DNA of 64,000 nucleotides from Flaccisagitta enflata (GCA_965153355.1 OZ231126.1:36828001-36892000), one strand, 5' to 3'; shown: positions 25,541 to 37,882, counted from the stretch's first letter. Translations and numbers: made by a program. Notes: generated from the sequence alone by a model not told the origin.

Positions 25541-25813
25541 CTACACAAATTGGCGTAATTGGCACAATGTATGCTTTGCACCCGCGTGAAAATCATTATG
25601 ATGATAATGGCGAATTAATGATTTCACATTCTCGTCTTTTGGCGGCAGGATGAAGGGAAATTTAGCGTCGTGAGAGATGTCGGCATTCTCCAATCGACTG
25701 CCGACGCGAAGGATGCCGTCGTCGTCGACGAAAGGGTTCAGCTTCCGCATCTCCTTGTTCTTTATGATAAAGTCACGACTGCTTTCTGGCTTGAAGACTT
25801 TTCCCAATTCCAA
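25541..25813 (-). pseudogene. pol: BEL/Pao pol, integrase zinc-binding region
   Basis: The frame contains DDDGILRVGSRLENADIS, typical of the region before BEL integrase, and LIRHYHHNDFHAGAKHTLCQ, the H-H-C-C zinc-binding start. It stops at 25541, before the catalytic core continues in another frame at 25457. Confidence 0.8.
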
Positions 25814-25817
25814 TTGT

Positions 25818-26390
25818 TCAAGACGTCAACACTGTTGCCGCTGCATTGACTTGACGAGCTGTTTGCGCGCTCTCCTCCACGACGCCTTGCGTCACTTCCG
25901 GTTTGGGAAGGAGATCTTTTGTTGCTCGTGTTTCGCCCTTGGATACGTCTCCACCTTTGACTGCGATGAGAACCATGCCGATAATCCGCACTTTGCATCC
26001 ATTTTCCCGAGAAGCTGTTGTGAAGAAGCATCGCGCCAGCCACTTGTTTCTTTTCACTCTCAGCCGCATACAGAGCGGCGACTTGTGCAGAAATAGGGCA
26101 CGTCGCGATGTTCGTCTTTGGACATTGATCTTCGGGAAGACGCAAAAATGCAGGACCGTGATGGAATTGACACCATTTTTCGGCTTCATGGGCCTGGATG
26201 CCTCTGCTACAGTGGTCCGCCGGGTTGTTTGACGAGTCAACCCAGCGCCACTGTTGAGGATCAGACCCACTGTGGATCTTGGAGAGACGATTGGCGAAGA
26301 ATACAGGCCTCGGTTTTGCCGGATTGTAAATCATCTTCAGTGCAGATTCAGAATCAGACCAAAATCTGACGACTAGATTGTCCAAGTTGA
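25818..26390 (-). pseudogene. pol: BEL/Pao pol, RNase H and linker region (frameshifted)
   Basis: In the frame that reads FWSDSESALKMI the second half of the RNase H domain is visible (catalytic Asp in WSDSE), followed by VFFANRLSKIHSGSDPQQWR and NPADHCSRG, a signature of BEL/Pao RNase H. The first half of the domain (FCDAAPKGGYGAV, about 26575-26610) is in the reverse-transcriptase frame, so a frameshift lies near 26380-26420. Confidence 0.85.
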
Positions 26391-28477
26391 TGGTCCTTCC
26401 GACTTGCGTTTGAGCTGCACTGCTTTTTCTGCGGATACAACTCGACACGTGGAACGCTGTTGTGATGAGAAGACGTTTTGATTGAGATGACGTGAGATTT
26501 GGAGGCAAGGAATGAAATGTGAACATCTCCATCTCGATTGACTTGACGTCGATATGCAACTGCTCCATATCCGCCTTTTGGAGCTGCATCGCAAAATAAC
26601 TCGATTGTGACTTCCGCAATGTCGCTATTGTCGACGCCGCCATTCCACCAGCGTTCAATTCGATATTGTTGTAGAAGAGGCCAAGATGAAGTATAGCGGA
26701 AGAAAGATTCCTCGACGCTCTCTTCCAAGGGCGAATCCCATCCCACTTCCTGTGGACGACAGAGTTGAAGATGTCGTCTACCGATGTATGCGCTTGGGCT
26801 CCAAAAACCCAATGGATCGTAAAGTTTCGCTTGCATAGAGACCAATTGACGAGGTGTTTTTGCTCTAAGAGTTTTGAATTCTTCGTCGCAGATGAAAATA
26901 AAGACGTCTTCCGCCGGAAGCCATGAGACGCCCAACACCTTCGTCGGCGCATCATCTTGCTTATCTGAAATGGGAATTGGCACATTTGGATCTCCATCCA
27001 TCAATTGCCGCGCATTGCTTTTCCACTTCACAAGATCCATCCCGCCTTCAGCCATCGCCGCCACTGAATCCACCTTTAGTTGCAGTGCTTCGTCGACCGA
27101 ATCCCCACCCCCACTTCCGTCGTCGACGTAAAAACCATAGCGAATAAGATCGTAGACGTTGTAGGGATATTTGGGCCGGATTACTTCAGCATGCTTTCTG
27201 ACGGTGAAAGACGTGACGAATGAGCTGGATTGGCTACCGAAGACATGTGATAAGAACAGATTCAAAATGGCTTCTCGTAGAGTACGGTCTTTGAACCAAA
27301 AGAATCTGAACAGATCAGCGTCGTCAGGATGGACGCGGATCTGGTGGAAGAACGCCTTTATGTCACACATAAAGGCGATCTTCCACTGACGAAAACGCAT
27401 GAGGATGTCCATTAAGCTATTCATCAAATTTGGACCTCCGACGAGCAAATCATTGAGTGAGATCCCGTCGGTCGCCGCACGCGCATCGTGACATACGCGC
27501 GTTTTTCCGCGCAGTTCAACAATATGAAGCGGTAAGTACCAGCGCGGTTTCTCAATGCCGTCGTCGTCGTCGACGTTATCAATCTCAATCGCCACTCCCG
27601 TCTCGTAAAACTTCTCGATTTCACGGAAGACTCTTTCTTTGAAGGCTGGATCACGCTTGAAGCGAAAACGTTGATTACCGAGTCGCTTCATCGCAGTTGG
27701 TCGTGATTTCACTCTTCTCAGAATCTCCATGATTTTCTCGTGATGAAATTTCCACGTGACGGGAGCAAAGTACTTTTTCACAATTGGGCAAAAATATGTC
27801 TTTTCCTCTAACGTTTTGCACGCTCTGACATTTTCAAGGGAATCACCCATCTCCTCTTGCGAGACGATTGACGATGCAAAGTCATGGTAGAAGATGCGGT
27901 CAATGTTGCTGTTGAGGACGCGATTGTCGAGGATGCGATCGATATTATCGTTGAGGACGCGGTCATCCGTCGCGATAGCGTTGATCGACGCAATATCTCG
28001 TCCTCTCTTGCCCGTTTTTCCACATACAGTCCAACCGAACAGACATCTGAAGCAAGTCAAAGATCCTGAAGGCCCTCGACGGATTTCTTGAGCGACGGCG
28101 GCATCCGCATGCGCCGCTCCGATGATCATCATCACACCGCCTTCAGCTTCTGGAAATTTTATGCCTTCGATGTGAGGTTGGTCAGATAGGTCGCGGAGAA
28201 AAGGAGGAATGTCGCGTTCACTCGTTAACAAATCACCCACCAATGCGTCGTTGATGTCGACGACATATTCTTCGTCGACCGATTGCATAGTGAATGATGC
28301 GATGAAACGATCCTCAACAACATGACTTCCCACAGTAATCACCGTCATTTGCACTGTTTTTGTTGGAATCAGAAGACTGCGAATGACATTGGTACTGATC
28401 ACGTCGCGATCAGCGCCTGAGTCGATCATAGCGTAAATCGTCCTCTGCGCACCCGAAGAATTGTTTATGATAGTCAC
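26391..28477 (-). pseudogene. pol: BEL/Pao pol, protease and reverse transcriptase
   Basis: This is the longest intact stretch of pol, about 700 codons. The aspartic protease motif DSG (28415-28423, in AMIDSGADRDVIS) comes first. Then come reverse-transcriptase signatures: PRWYLPLHIVE, the first catalytic Asp in FMCDIKAFFHQIRV (about 27340-27380) and YVDD at 27119-27130. RNase H begins with FCDAAPKGGYGAV. The codon at 28477 is GTG and the frame probably continues from gag through an upstream frameshift, so this is not a real start. The frame ends at a stop at 26354 past the frameshift into RNase H. Confidence 0.9.
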
Positions 28478-28563
28478 TGGAACAATCGGACGGACAACGT
28501 CGAATGAAGAGACGGACCGCGACGTTGCCGTCGCCGCCAGTCATGCCGTGACGTTAGAAGAGA

Positions 28564-30015
28564 TCACCTCCGTAGGATTGGCTGCCTCCGCCGTCGACGG
28601 AGCTGTTGGTGCTGCTGCAGCCGCATCCTCTGACTTTTTGAAGGGAGCCAGCGGTACTTTATTTCCCTGCTTATTTTCCTTTCTTCTCTTCCTTTTCTTC
28701 TTTTCTTATAGGTGCGCCCGTGAGAATCGTTGCGTGCCGCTTCTTGCAGGTTTGGCAAGTCGGTCTGTTCGCGCATCCTTGGCGTTGTGTCCTGCGCGAG
28801 ACAGTGGAAGCAAAGACGACGAGACATGATCTTTTTGACTCTCGCGTCAACTTCCAACTCTAACAGCTGATGACATTCTTCTGTCTGATGCATTCCACTG
28901 CAGACGTTGCAGCGGTCCGTCGACTGCGTCTTTTGCTTGCCATTGGTCAAAGCATCTTCATATGATGATGGCGCTTCTTTCTCTGTAGTTGCGACTGCTG
29001 CCACTGATGCTGTTTTGCAGCTTGCGCCTTTGTTGCGCTGAATCACCGCCCATGTCTCGATCATATTGACCAAGTTGTCGAATGAAAATAATTGTCCATT
29101 TTGGGCTGCTTCATGTTGCTTTTCCCAGAATTTATCTGCAAGATGAGGGACCCTCTTGTTGAGGATCTCCTGCAGCAGCTCGTCACGATAGCATTGTTGC
29201 ACTTCTCCACAGGTCCTCGCAATCTTCTTTGCCTTTTGCAACCTTGCAGACAAATTGAAATGCCTTGCATGGTCGGCCGACTGGATCTTCGCCTCCGCGA
29301 CGATTTCGTTGAACAGCGCCGCAATGTTGCAGCGCCTCGCCATGAAGACGACGTCCATTTTTGCAAAGGCGTCGTCAATTTCTCCTCTTGCTGTCGCTTC
29401 AGTTGCATCAATCGTCGCAGTTTCTATGATCTCTTTTGCCGGACCAGCAAACCACTTAGGCAATTCCAATAAGATGTCCATTTGCGTCAAGCCCTCATGC
29501 TTCTCAGCATCTTTGAACTTCCTCTTCCACATCATAAAGTCGGTGGATGAAAGCTCCTGCAGAGGCTTCTCAGGTCTTGCTCTCTCCAACGCTTTGAGGC
29601 CGACCTCCCTTGCTCGCATGAGATCATTGTACGTCGCTCTTTCCAAAAACCTGTCCAGAGCTGGATTGTTGGGCATCTGAACATGGACTTCCGGTTGACG
29701 GGCTACTTGATGATGCTCCACTTGATGATACGCTGGGGGTTGTTGGATGAAGGCATATTGACCCCCGACTTTTACCGGAGATCTCTTTTTGGTGGTTTTT
29801 ACACTCCACCCAACTTCCTCTTGCTGATTCACTTGTTGTTGACGATCATCTTGATGGAATCTGGGAGCATCAAAATCTTGGCGGACGTACTGTCGCTGTT
29901 GTTGTTCTTCTTTTGTTCCTCTTCTGCTCGCTGCGGCAAGGTCAAAGTCTCTCTGCTGAATCTGCATCTTCAAACTATCCACTTCTTGGCAAAACGTTGA
30001 TTCTGCTGGATGACT
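28564..30015 (-). pseudogene. gag: BEL/Pao gag, capsid and zinc-knuckle region
   Basis: Structural protein of the element's particle. After a Q-rich and coiled start comes a helical capsid-like region (ALDRFLERATYNDLMRAREV through LPKWFAGPAKEIIE and FDNLVNMIETWAVIQRNKG). Zinc knuckles follow: CNVCSGMHQTEECH near 28866-28911 and LCFHC near 28801-28815. After the second CxxC the frame shifts, so its remaining His and Cys lie in other frames. The region is in the same frame as the Q-rich part upstream, separated by one TGA at 30016-30018. Confidence 0.85.
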
Positions 30016-31480
30016 TCATTGAGGCGTCGTTAGAGGCGCTTGCGCTACTTTCGGCGCCTTTGGCTGCAATCCACTCGTTGTCTTCTTGGGAGCGACTTTT
30101 CTTCTTTCTTTATCTTGCAGCTGCTGGGCCAACTTCGCGTCAGCGGCCTCTTGCTTCTGCCTCCTGCGCATTGCCTCCGTCGCATCACCTCCGCTTCCGG
30201 CTGTGTTGAAGACCTTTTCCTCTTGATGGGGAAGACCAGTCTCCCTTCTAGCAGAACCAATCTGCTTCTCGAAGATCACTTCCGGTGCGGTAGGGAGAAT
30301 CGTTGCTGCTGGGGTTTGATGATGCTGATCCTGATGCTGTTGCTGTTGTTGAAGCCGTTGCTGCTGCCACTGTTGATGTCGAAGCTGCTGTTGCTGGTCA
30401 GGACGCTGTTGCTGTTCATTCTGCTGCTGCAGTTGACGCTGGCGCTGTCCTTGCTGCTGCTGCTCCAACTGTTGCTGCTGCTGCATCGGCTGCTTGACGG
30501 ACGTTTCCACTGACTGCACATGACGCTGCTGTATGTTCGGATTGAACAATCCCGGATTGAAATTTCTGAAGATAGATCGACGGTCTTTTGGCGGATGCTG
30601 CGGCTGCTGCTGGTCCAGCTCAGACAGTTGTCTAAGCTTCACATCCCGCTGCTCTAAAGCTCCACCAATGCCGCCGTCGTTCAGGCTATTCCAGTGCTTT
30701 CGTTGCATTTCTGCCGCATTGTTGAATACTCCTGCTCTTCTATCTTCATCTCGTTGCTGCTGCTGGCGAAAGTTACACATTCTGTCATATAACTCTTTGT
30801 CTTCTTGTGATGAGCTTCGCTGTTGGAATCCCAATGGCACCGCGATCGGCGCCTTTGGAGCTGTTGCTGCACCACCACCTTCACCTTCAGCCATCATGCG
30901 CAGACGTTGATCTGCAAGGCGTTGCTGTCTCTCTTCTTCTGTCTCCTCACTGACGTTCATGCTTTCGACAAGATGGTTGTTTGAAGCTGGAGGATCCACT
31001 ACCACCGCTGGGATTGCGGCGGAAGGTTGCTGTTGCTGCTGCTGTTGCTGTTGCGTATTTTCTCCTGCATCGTTTTGCCGCTGTTGTTGTTGTTCGTGCG
31101 GCTGCATTGCCGTTTGTCGCAGCTCTTGTTGTTGTTGCTGTTGTTGCTGCTGTTGATCTTGTTGTTGTTGTTGTTGAGCGCCGGCTGCAGGATCTTGTTG
31201 ACAAAATTGTTGGAGTTGCTGCAACTGCTGCTGCTGCAACAGCTCTTGCCGCTGCCGTTGAGCCGCCGCTTTGCTGCTGCTCCTGTGGTCGGTGGAGTTG
31301 ACGCTGTTGGAGTTGCTGCTGCTGCATCTGCAATTGATGCTGCTGCTGTTGCTCCTGTTGCTGTCGCTGCTCCTCCTCCCGTTGTTGCTGCTGCATATCG
31401 TCAATCAGCCGACGGCCTTGTCGCATTTCCTCCTCCAACTGCCTGCCCCATCTGTCTCTCTCAGCACTCTTGCTGACTAA
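30016..31480 (-). pseudogene. gag: Glutamine-rich N-terminal part of BEL gag
   Basis: Two long glutamine blocks (about 31460-31020 and 30490-30330, mixed CAG/CAA) flank a more ordinary segment with EETEEERQQRLADQRLRMM, KELYDRMCNFRQ and QRKHWNSLNDG. The frame used changes near 31400 (from the frame of 31651 to that of 31404). It ends with TTPQ and TGA at 30016-30018; reading on in the same frame leads into the capsid region. A neighbouring frame at the junction encodes LNEVIQQNQRFAKK, so the TGA probably arose from an indel. Leucine- and alanine-rich frames on the opposite strand are shadows of the CAG repeats. Confidence 0.75.
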
Positions 31481-32300
31481 GCTGCCGCTCGCCCTCTCCT
31501 GCGGCGTCAATCCGTTGATGATCCCGCGGCCTCTTGCATGAGCGCCGGGCGTCGTCGAGATCCGCAAGCATGCCGTCAGCTTGCTCCATCGGAGACGCAC
31601 GCGCAGGTTCAATTTCCGAGACCAAATCTGATACCCATTGATTGACGGCATCTCCTCTTTGGATCGGCGGCAGATTTAAAATTGGCCGCCAGTTGGAGAT
31701 TGCGCACCATGTCGCGGGACCGGAAGTGGTAGATACTCGGATCTGTCGGGGTTTGGCGAAGACGTTCGCATCCTTGGAGTCGGAGCGCCGGTAACATTGT
31801 CACGGGCGGCGTGGGTGTCTGCTGGGAGACTGTTCCATGAGAATTCATTGACGGGTCTTTTGCGATTCCCAATGTCATTATGCACTGCGTTCACAATGTC
31901 GGCGCAGAAGGAAAACCCTCTGATAGTTTTCACGATCAAAGAAACGCATAGAGTCCCATTCGCGCCGGATTCGACGCAAAGAAGACGCCGCGAATCGAAG
32001 AGGGTCGCCGGGCATCGAGTCGAGCGCCATTTGCCTTGCATACGATATAAAGTCGAGACCATATCCCGAAGGCCGTGCCGAGCGCCATCCGATTCACAGG
32101 CGGCGTCGTCGAAGTCGTTCTCCTTCGGTGCAAGTAGAAACGGCGCCGAAAAGGCGCCGGCATCCTTCCATTTCCGCAGTGATGTCGTTCCTCATTGCGC
32201 GCAAACGATTCGACCTCGGACACTGATTCAAACCGAAGTGAGATACACGAGATGACGTTGAAGCAGTCGAGACGGTGTCGTCGCTACGCGCGGCTGCCAT
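31481..32300 (-). pseudogene. gag: Start of BEL gag, multiply frameshifted
   Basis: The first ATG after the 5' LTR is at 32300 (MAAARSDDTVSTASTSSRVS), 64 bp from the LTR end. That frame stops at 32094, and open stretches continue in other frames (31936-32223, 31676-32062, 31609-31878, then the frame to 31651). None carries a known domain. I infer the leader of gag from position and strand only. Confidence 0.5.
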
Positions 32301-32363
32301 TGTCCAATTTCGCTTTCGGAGGTCGAAGATGAAAAGAATCGAGTCGTTTTTAAATTGTTGAAA
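32301..32363 (-). other. Leader next to 5' LTR; primer-binding site not identified
   Basis: In element direction the LTR is followed by TTTCAACAATTTAAAAACGA. I see no convincing match to a tRNA 3' end (no TGG start within the first bases). Confidence 0.4.
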
Positions 32364-33273
32364 TATAAGTTACGCCCACGAGTTTCAACTGGCACTGTCT
32401 ATGAGCGTCTATCTGACTGACGACTTGTGGTGAAAGAAAGTTGGCCGATTGGAAAATAGGAAGGCGATCGTCTCGTTTATTCCATAAAAATTTCAACAAC
32501 TGAAGAGAGGGGGAAAAATGAAAGGAAAAGTGGGCGTTAATTGTGATCAGCAAACGCAAAAGATAACATGAAATCGAGATAGGACACAATAAAGGACAGA
32601 AACAGCACATGACAACATGTTCATCTTCTCAGAGCCCATGCCACCTGATAATACCTGCCCCTGCCCCGGCCCATCCTATTAATTCATCCATATCATCCCT
32701 ATAGCAAGCTGATCGGGCAAGCGATAAAACCATACTAAAATCCGGCGATAAAAATGCAAAAGGGCAAAAGACAAAATAACAGACCGGAGGACAAAATAAA
32801 AACAACGATAATAAAAGCAAACACGCGTCTATAAAACTTACTTTTAGGCCCACTTTCGTTGGTTTCAACCCACAGTCTGTCGAAGTCAAATTAACGTTAA
32901 TTGTCCGTTCATTAGTTTATCTGCAATAAAAAGATGAGAGATTATTGAAATTAGTGAATTCCAAGGGCGCATTCAAACGATCACAAAAAATCAATCAATC
33001 ACTTTAAGAAGCAATGCCGCAAATAAATAAAATCAATCAATCCAAAAATTGGATGATACGAAAGACGAGATACGTATGTTCGCCTACGTAATAAAAACAA
33101 ATGGCACAAAATACAAGGCGCAACCATATGGTTACCCATCTAGCGTTCAATATAAAAAATGGCGAGAAACAAAAGACGCGGCATTGAATGATCGAAGAAG
33201 AGAAAAAGCCAAAAGCACGCAAAAGAGACAAAAGCACACATACCTAAAGACGGACGGACATACATTTCTAACA
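32364..33273 (-). repeat. 5' LTR of the BEL/Pao element (910 bp)
   Basis: Matches 20127-21035 end to end, mostly differing by indels. It begins TGTTAGAAATGT in element direction (at 33273) and ends AACTTATA (at 32364). It should hold the element's promoter. Confidence 0.93.
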
Positions 33274-33278
33274 CACGT
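33274..33278. other. Target-site duplication CACGT, right
   Basis: Identical to 20122-20126 and directly adjacent to the LTR. Confidence 0.9.
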
Positions 33279-33314
33279 GGATGGTCTTTTGACCTGGATC
33301 ACCGACGATCGACC

Positions 33315-33428
33315 TATCAGTGACAGCTCAGCGGCAGATCAGCGGCAGATCACCGGCAGTTTATAGGAAGATCAATGGCAGATCAAGGAAAGATCATGGG
33401 CAGATCAAGGGAAGATCATCGCCAGATT
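33315..33428. repeat. Minisatellite, GGCAGATCA-type unit
   Basis: About eight imperfect copies of a 10-15 bp unit such as GGCAGATCAAGGGAAGATCA. Confidence 0.85.
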
Positions 33429-33431
33429 CTA

Positions 33432-34041
33432 CTATCTAGGAAATAATTATGGAATCAACTTCTACCTAAAATATCTTAGCTTTCAAAAAAGCTAGATAAC
33501 TTTTTTAAAAAAACAAATTAATCTACATCAAAAAATCTTCAGGATGAGAGCAATCTGGTCTCTGTAGCTCAAACCGTTTAGAAATGGCAAGCAAAAGAGT
33601 GAAAACTTTCATTTCCAAAATGGGTAAAAATATTGAAAATAAAAGATAGAAAAAATTAGGGACATCTTTTTCTTGAAATATCTCCACTTCTAGAAAACCA
33701 AACAACTTTTTATAAAAAAGCAAATTAATCTACATCGAAAAATCTTCAAGATGAGCGCAATCTGGTTTCAGTGACTTTAATCGTTTAGAAATGACAAGCA
33801 AAACCTTGGAAACACTCCATTAAACAAAAAGCTGGCAATAACCACTCACAGATGACATAACAAGACCTTGCTTAACTGTATGAAAATCTTTACAGAACGC
33901 CCCCCACCTGCAAAACTGTAGATATTAGTTGACATAAATGTCACTTGAGGTGCTCATCCTATTAGCATCATGATTTTAATAAAATTTTAATGGATAAATC
34001 AAATTGCCACCTTTTTGATTCCATAATTATTTCCTAGATAG
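33432..34041. mobile_element. MITE of 610 bp with perfect 27 bp inverted ends, TA-flanked
   Basis: The left end 33432-33458 (starts CTATCTAGGAAATAATTATG) is a perfect inverted match of 34015-34041, and both sides are flanked by TA. Inside, about 105 bp at 33496-33601 is repeated with changes at 33700-33803 (AAATTAATCTACATC, AAAATCTTCA.GATGAG). The ends are related to those of the 595 bp element at 5874-6468. No transposase. A Tc1/mariner-mobilised MITE is the likeliest identity. Confidence 0.85.
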
Positions 34042-34043
34042 TA

Positions 34044-34923
<880 letters not shown>

Positions 34924-35021
34924 CTGCGTTATCAACGTCTACGATCATCGCGCAACGAATCATAACCATTGCTTGTCTTTAACCCATCGAGTCATCGTAA
35001 ATGTCATCTCTGGACAGCGGC

Positions 35022-35131
<110 letters not shown>

Positions 35132-35289
35132 TGGCGGGATGGATAAGTATCAGACTAGATGCTATAGGTAGCATACGAGTATGACAATACTTAAAAGAAA
35201 ATTCAAGTGTATACAAACAAGGCACCACCGCGCAAATGGAGTCCCCTCTTTTAAAGTTGGTTGCCCAGTGAGAAACAAAATCATTTTGA

Positions 35290-35372
35290 AACTGGTTGAG
35301 AAAGGGAAAGAAAGAAAGGAAGAATGCTTGAAAAATGCTAGAAAGAAAGAATGAGAGAAAGAAAAAAAGAAG

Positions 35373-35462
<90 letters not shown>
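35290..35462. repeat. (GAAA)n microsatellite
   Basis: Imperfect, then about 22 perfect GAAA units from about 35373. Confidence 0.95.
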
Positions 35463-35559
35463 GGAAGCAAACAAAGAAACAAAGAATTAATGCAAAAGAA
35501 AAGAAAACGGCAAAAATATTGTTAGAAAGTCAAAGACGTGAAAGGAGCATTTTTGGGTG

Positions 35560-36860
35560 TTTAAGTAGTTTTAAGTCATTTCAAGCCATTTTGGGACATT
35601 TCCTGTAATTTTTGGTCATTTGACATCATTTTTGGTATGTTTTGGTCATTTATGTCATTTTGTTCATTTTGATCATTTAACTCATTTTTGTCTTTTCTTA
35701 TTTCTTGTCATAATAGGTCTTCTTTGGATATTATGGGTCACTTTGGGTCATTGTAGGTCATTTTAGGTCATCTTGAGTCGTCATGGGTCCGGGCTGGGGA
35801 CTCCATCTTTTGTCATTTTTTGGTCTGCTATAAGTCTGCTTTAAGTCTGGTTTGAGTCTGGTTTAAGTCTTGGTTTGAGTCTGGTTTGATTTGGTTTAAG
35901 TCTGGTTTAAGTCTGGTTTAAGAATGGTCCTGGTTTAAGTCTGGATTTGAGAAAGTCTGGTTTTAAGTCTGGTTGAAGTTTGGTGCACAGGCCTGGTGTA
36001 AGCCTGCTGTAAGTCTGGTGTAAGTCTGGTTTAAGTCTGATTTAAGTCTGATTTAAGAGTTGGGATGAGTCTGGATTAAGTCTGGTTTAAGTCTGAACAA
36101 TTGTGGTGTAAGTGTGGTGTAAGTGTGGTGTAAGTGTGGTATAAGTGTGGTGTAAGTGTGGTGTAAGTGTGGTGTAGTCTGGTTTAAGTCTGGTTTGAGT
36201 GGATTAAGTCTGGTTTAAGTCTGGTTATAGTCTGGTTTGAGTCTGGTTTGAGTCTGGTTTGAGTCTGGTTTGAGTCTTGATTGAGTCCGGATGGAGTCTG
36301 GTTTGAATCTGGTTTGAGTCTTGTTTGAGTCTGGTTTGAGTCCGGCTTGAGTCTGGCTTGAGTCTGGTTTAAGTCTGGTTTGAGTCTGGTTTAAGACTGG
36401 TTTATGTCTGGTTTATGTCTGATTGATGTCTGGTTTGAGTCTGGTTTAGGTCTGGTTTTATGTCTGATTCACGTCTGATTAAGGTCTGGTTTATGTCTGG
36501 TTTAGGTCTGGTTTAGGTCTGGTTTAGGTCTGGTTTAGGTCTGGTTTAGGTCTGGTTTAGGTCTAGTTTAGGTCTGGTTTAATTCTGGTTTAATTCTGGA
36601 TTGAGTCTGGTTTTAGTCTGGTTTGAGTCTGGTTTGAACCTGGATTGAGTCTGGTTTGAGTCTGGTTTGAGTCTGGTTTGAGTCTGGTTTGAGTCTGGTT
36701 TGAACCTGGATTGAGTCTGGATTGAGTCTGGTTTGAGTATGGATTCAGTCTGGTTTGAGTCCGGTTTGAGTCTGGTTTGAGTCTGGTTTGAGTCTGGTTT
36801 GAGTCTGGTTTGAGTCTGGTTTGAGTCTGGTTTGGGTCTGGTTTGGGTCAGGTTTAAGCC
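35560..36860. repeat. Minisatellite, GTCTGGTTTGA unit
   Basis: More than 80 copies of an 11 bp unit (GTCTGGTTTGA or GTCTGGTTTAA), with local variant runs: GTGTGGTGTAA near 36110-36170 and GTCTGGTTTAG near 36490-36570. The first 250 bp are a degenerate GTCATTTTGG-like lead-in. Confidence 0.95.
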
Positions 36861-37099
36861 TGATTTTTGATAAAAAGATACAATAAGGAGTCACGTCAGT
36901 TCAGGTATTTTTGTCCTGCACGCGACTTATAGGTGTTGGCCTTGTTTTTTCTTTTCTGATTTATTTAACTATCTTAATCAAAGCAAAAAGTTACACAAGT
37001 GACTTTGTTTGATGGTTTGTTTAATGGACACCACAAATCAACGCATTACGGAAATGTGCGAATCTGCATCAATTTGCGATCGTCATTCGCAGGGGGGCA
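36861..37099. other. No gene recognised
   Basis: Short unique AT-rich stretch between the minisatellite and the fold-back element. Confidence 0.4.
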
Positions 37100-37882
37100 C
37101 GCTAATTTTAGCCACTTGAAAAAAGCCAGATTAAACCGGTTGGATTAAATTGGCTTTTTTCAAACGATTTTTGAAAAAAGCCGGCTAAAATTGGCTTTTT
37201 TCAAAATTTTTTTGTAAAATCACCAAAAATCCAAAATTTCCCAAGAACCTAGTTTTTTTTCAACGAATTTTATTTTTTGCCTGACATCAGAACAGCTGTG
37301 CTACCATTTGTTTTCCTCTCAAAATCATACACCTCTTTTTTTTTTGTTTTCCTCTCAAAATCAAACACCTCTTTTTTTCTCTTTAACCATCGGTGTTGCC
37401 AGTGGCAGGGGAAAATTCAATCTTTTTTTTCAAAAATGCGCCTTATCGATATATCATTAAATTCATCATATTTGATATTTTATTAATTTAATCATGAATT
37501 GCACCACGAATCACGATCTGATCATTTCCCTGATCATATCCCTGATCATATCCCTGATCATATCCCTGATCATATCCCTGATCATATCCCTGATCATTTC
37601 CCTGATCATTTCTCATAGGATTGATCAGGTGAGAAACATCCAAAGGTGACTGCAGCTCCAACTTTTATTGATTCCATTGCTAACAAGGTCAAGTATAGCT
37701 TTTTTCTCATCTAGCACTATATATCAACATTATTTTATCATATTTATACTGATTGCTACTAGTGCTATCACTTCCACGGCGCATTTTTGAAAAAATCCGG
37801 CGTTTGAAAAAACACAGGATTTTAGCCGGTTTAATCCATTTTAGCCGGCTAAAATAGGCTTTTTTCAAAAAAGTGGCTTTTT
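37100..37882. mobile_element. Fold-back element with GGCTTTTTTC-type inverted ends
   Basis: The left end (AGCCACTTGAAAAAAGCC, AGATTAAACCGG, AAAAAAGCCGGCTAAAA) and the complement of the right end (AAGCCACTTTTTTGAAAAAA, GCCGGCTAAAATGG, ATTAAACCGG) contain the same words in shuffled order. A second inner pair is TCAAAAATGCGCC at 37432 and GGCGCATTTTTGA at 37779. Its right end abuts the CGCGAC repeat. Boundaries are approximate. Confidence 0.6.
37516..37613. repeat. Minisatellite, CCTGATCATATC unit
   Basis: About eight copies of a 12 bp unit, each with the palindrome TGATCA, inside the fold-back element. Confidence 0.95.

Larger units (their letters stand above)
20127..33273 (-). mobile_element. 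BEL/Pao-type LTR retrotransposon, 13.1 kb
   Basis: Two LTRs of about 910 bp bound a minus-strand interior with gag (capsid and zinc-knuckle), aspartic protease, reverse transcriptase, RNase H and integrase regions in the BEL/Pao order, followed by an extra reading-frame region. A perfect CACGT duplication flanks it. Protein similarity is by motif: DSG protease, YVDD, the H-H-C-C integrase head, the SD.GTN and NRRPL integrase regions. Frameshifts and stops break every gene, so it is either decayed or carries assembly indels. It is longer than most BEL elements because of a glutamine-rich block, the third reading-frame region and 1.5 kb of untranslated 3' sequence. No clear tRNA primer site was found next to the 5' LTR. 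Confidence 0.93.

Noticed and set aside
28461-28829. Plus-strand frame of 122 codons inside the gag-pol junction
   Set aside because: It is the antisense of the alanine-rich linker between zinc knuckles and protease.
30959-31480. Plus-strand leucine- or alanine-rich frames opposite the gag Q block
   Set aside because: They are antisense shadows of CAG/CAA repeats.
32301-32363. tRNA primer-binding site for the BEL element
   Set aside because: No convincing complement of a tRNA 3' end next to the LTR; I did not want to force a match.
35560-36860. Possible CRISPR array
   Set aside because: The repeats are short, directly adjacent and degenerate without unique spacers, and the DNA is eukaryotic.
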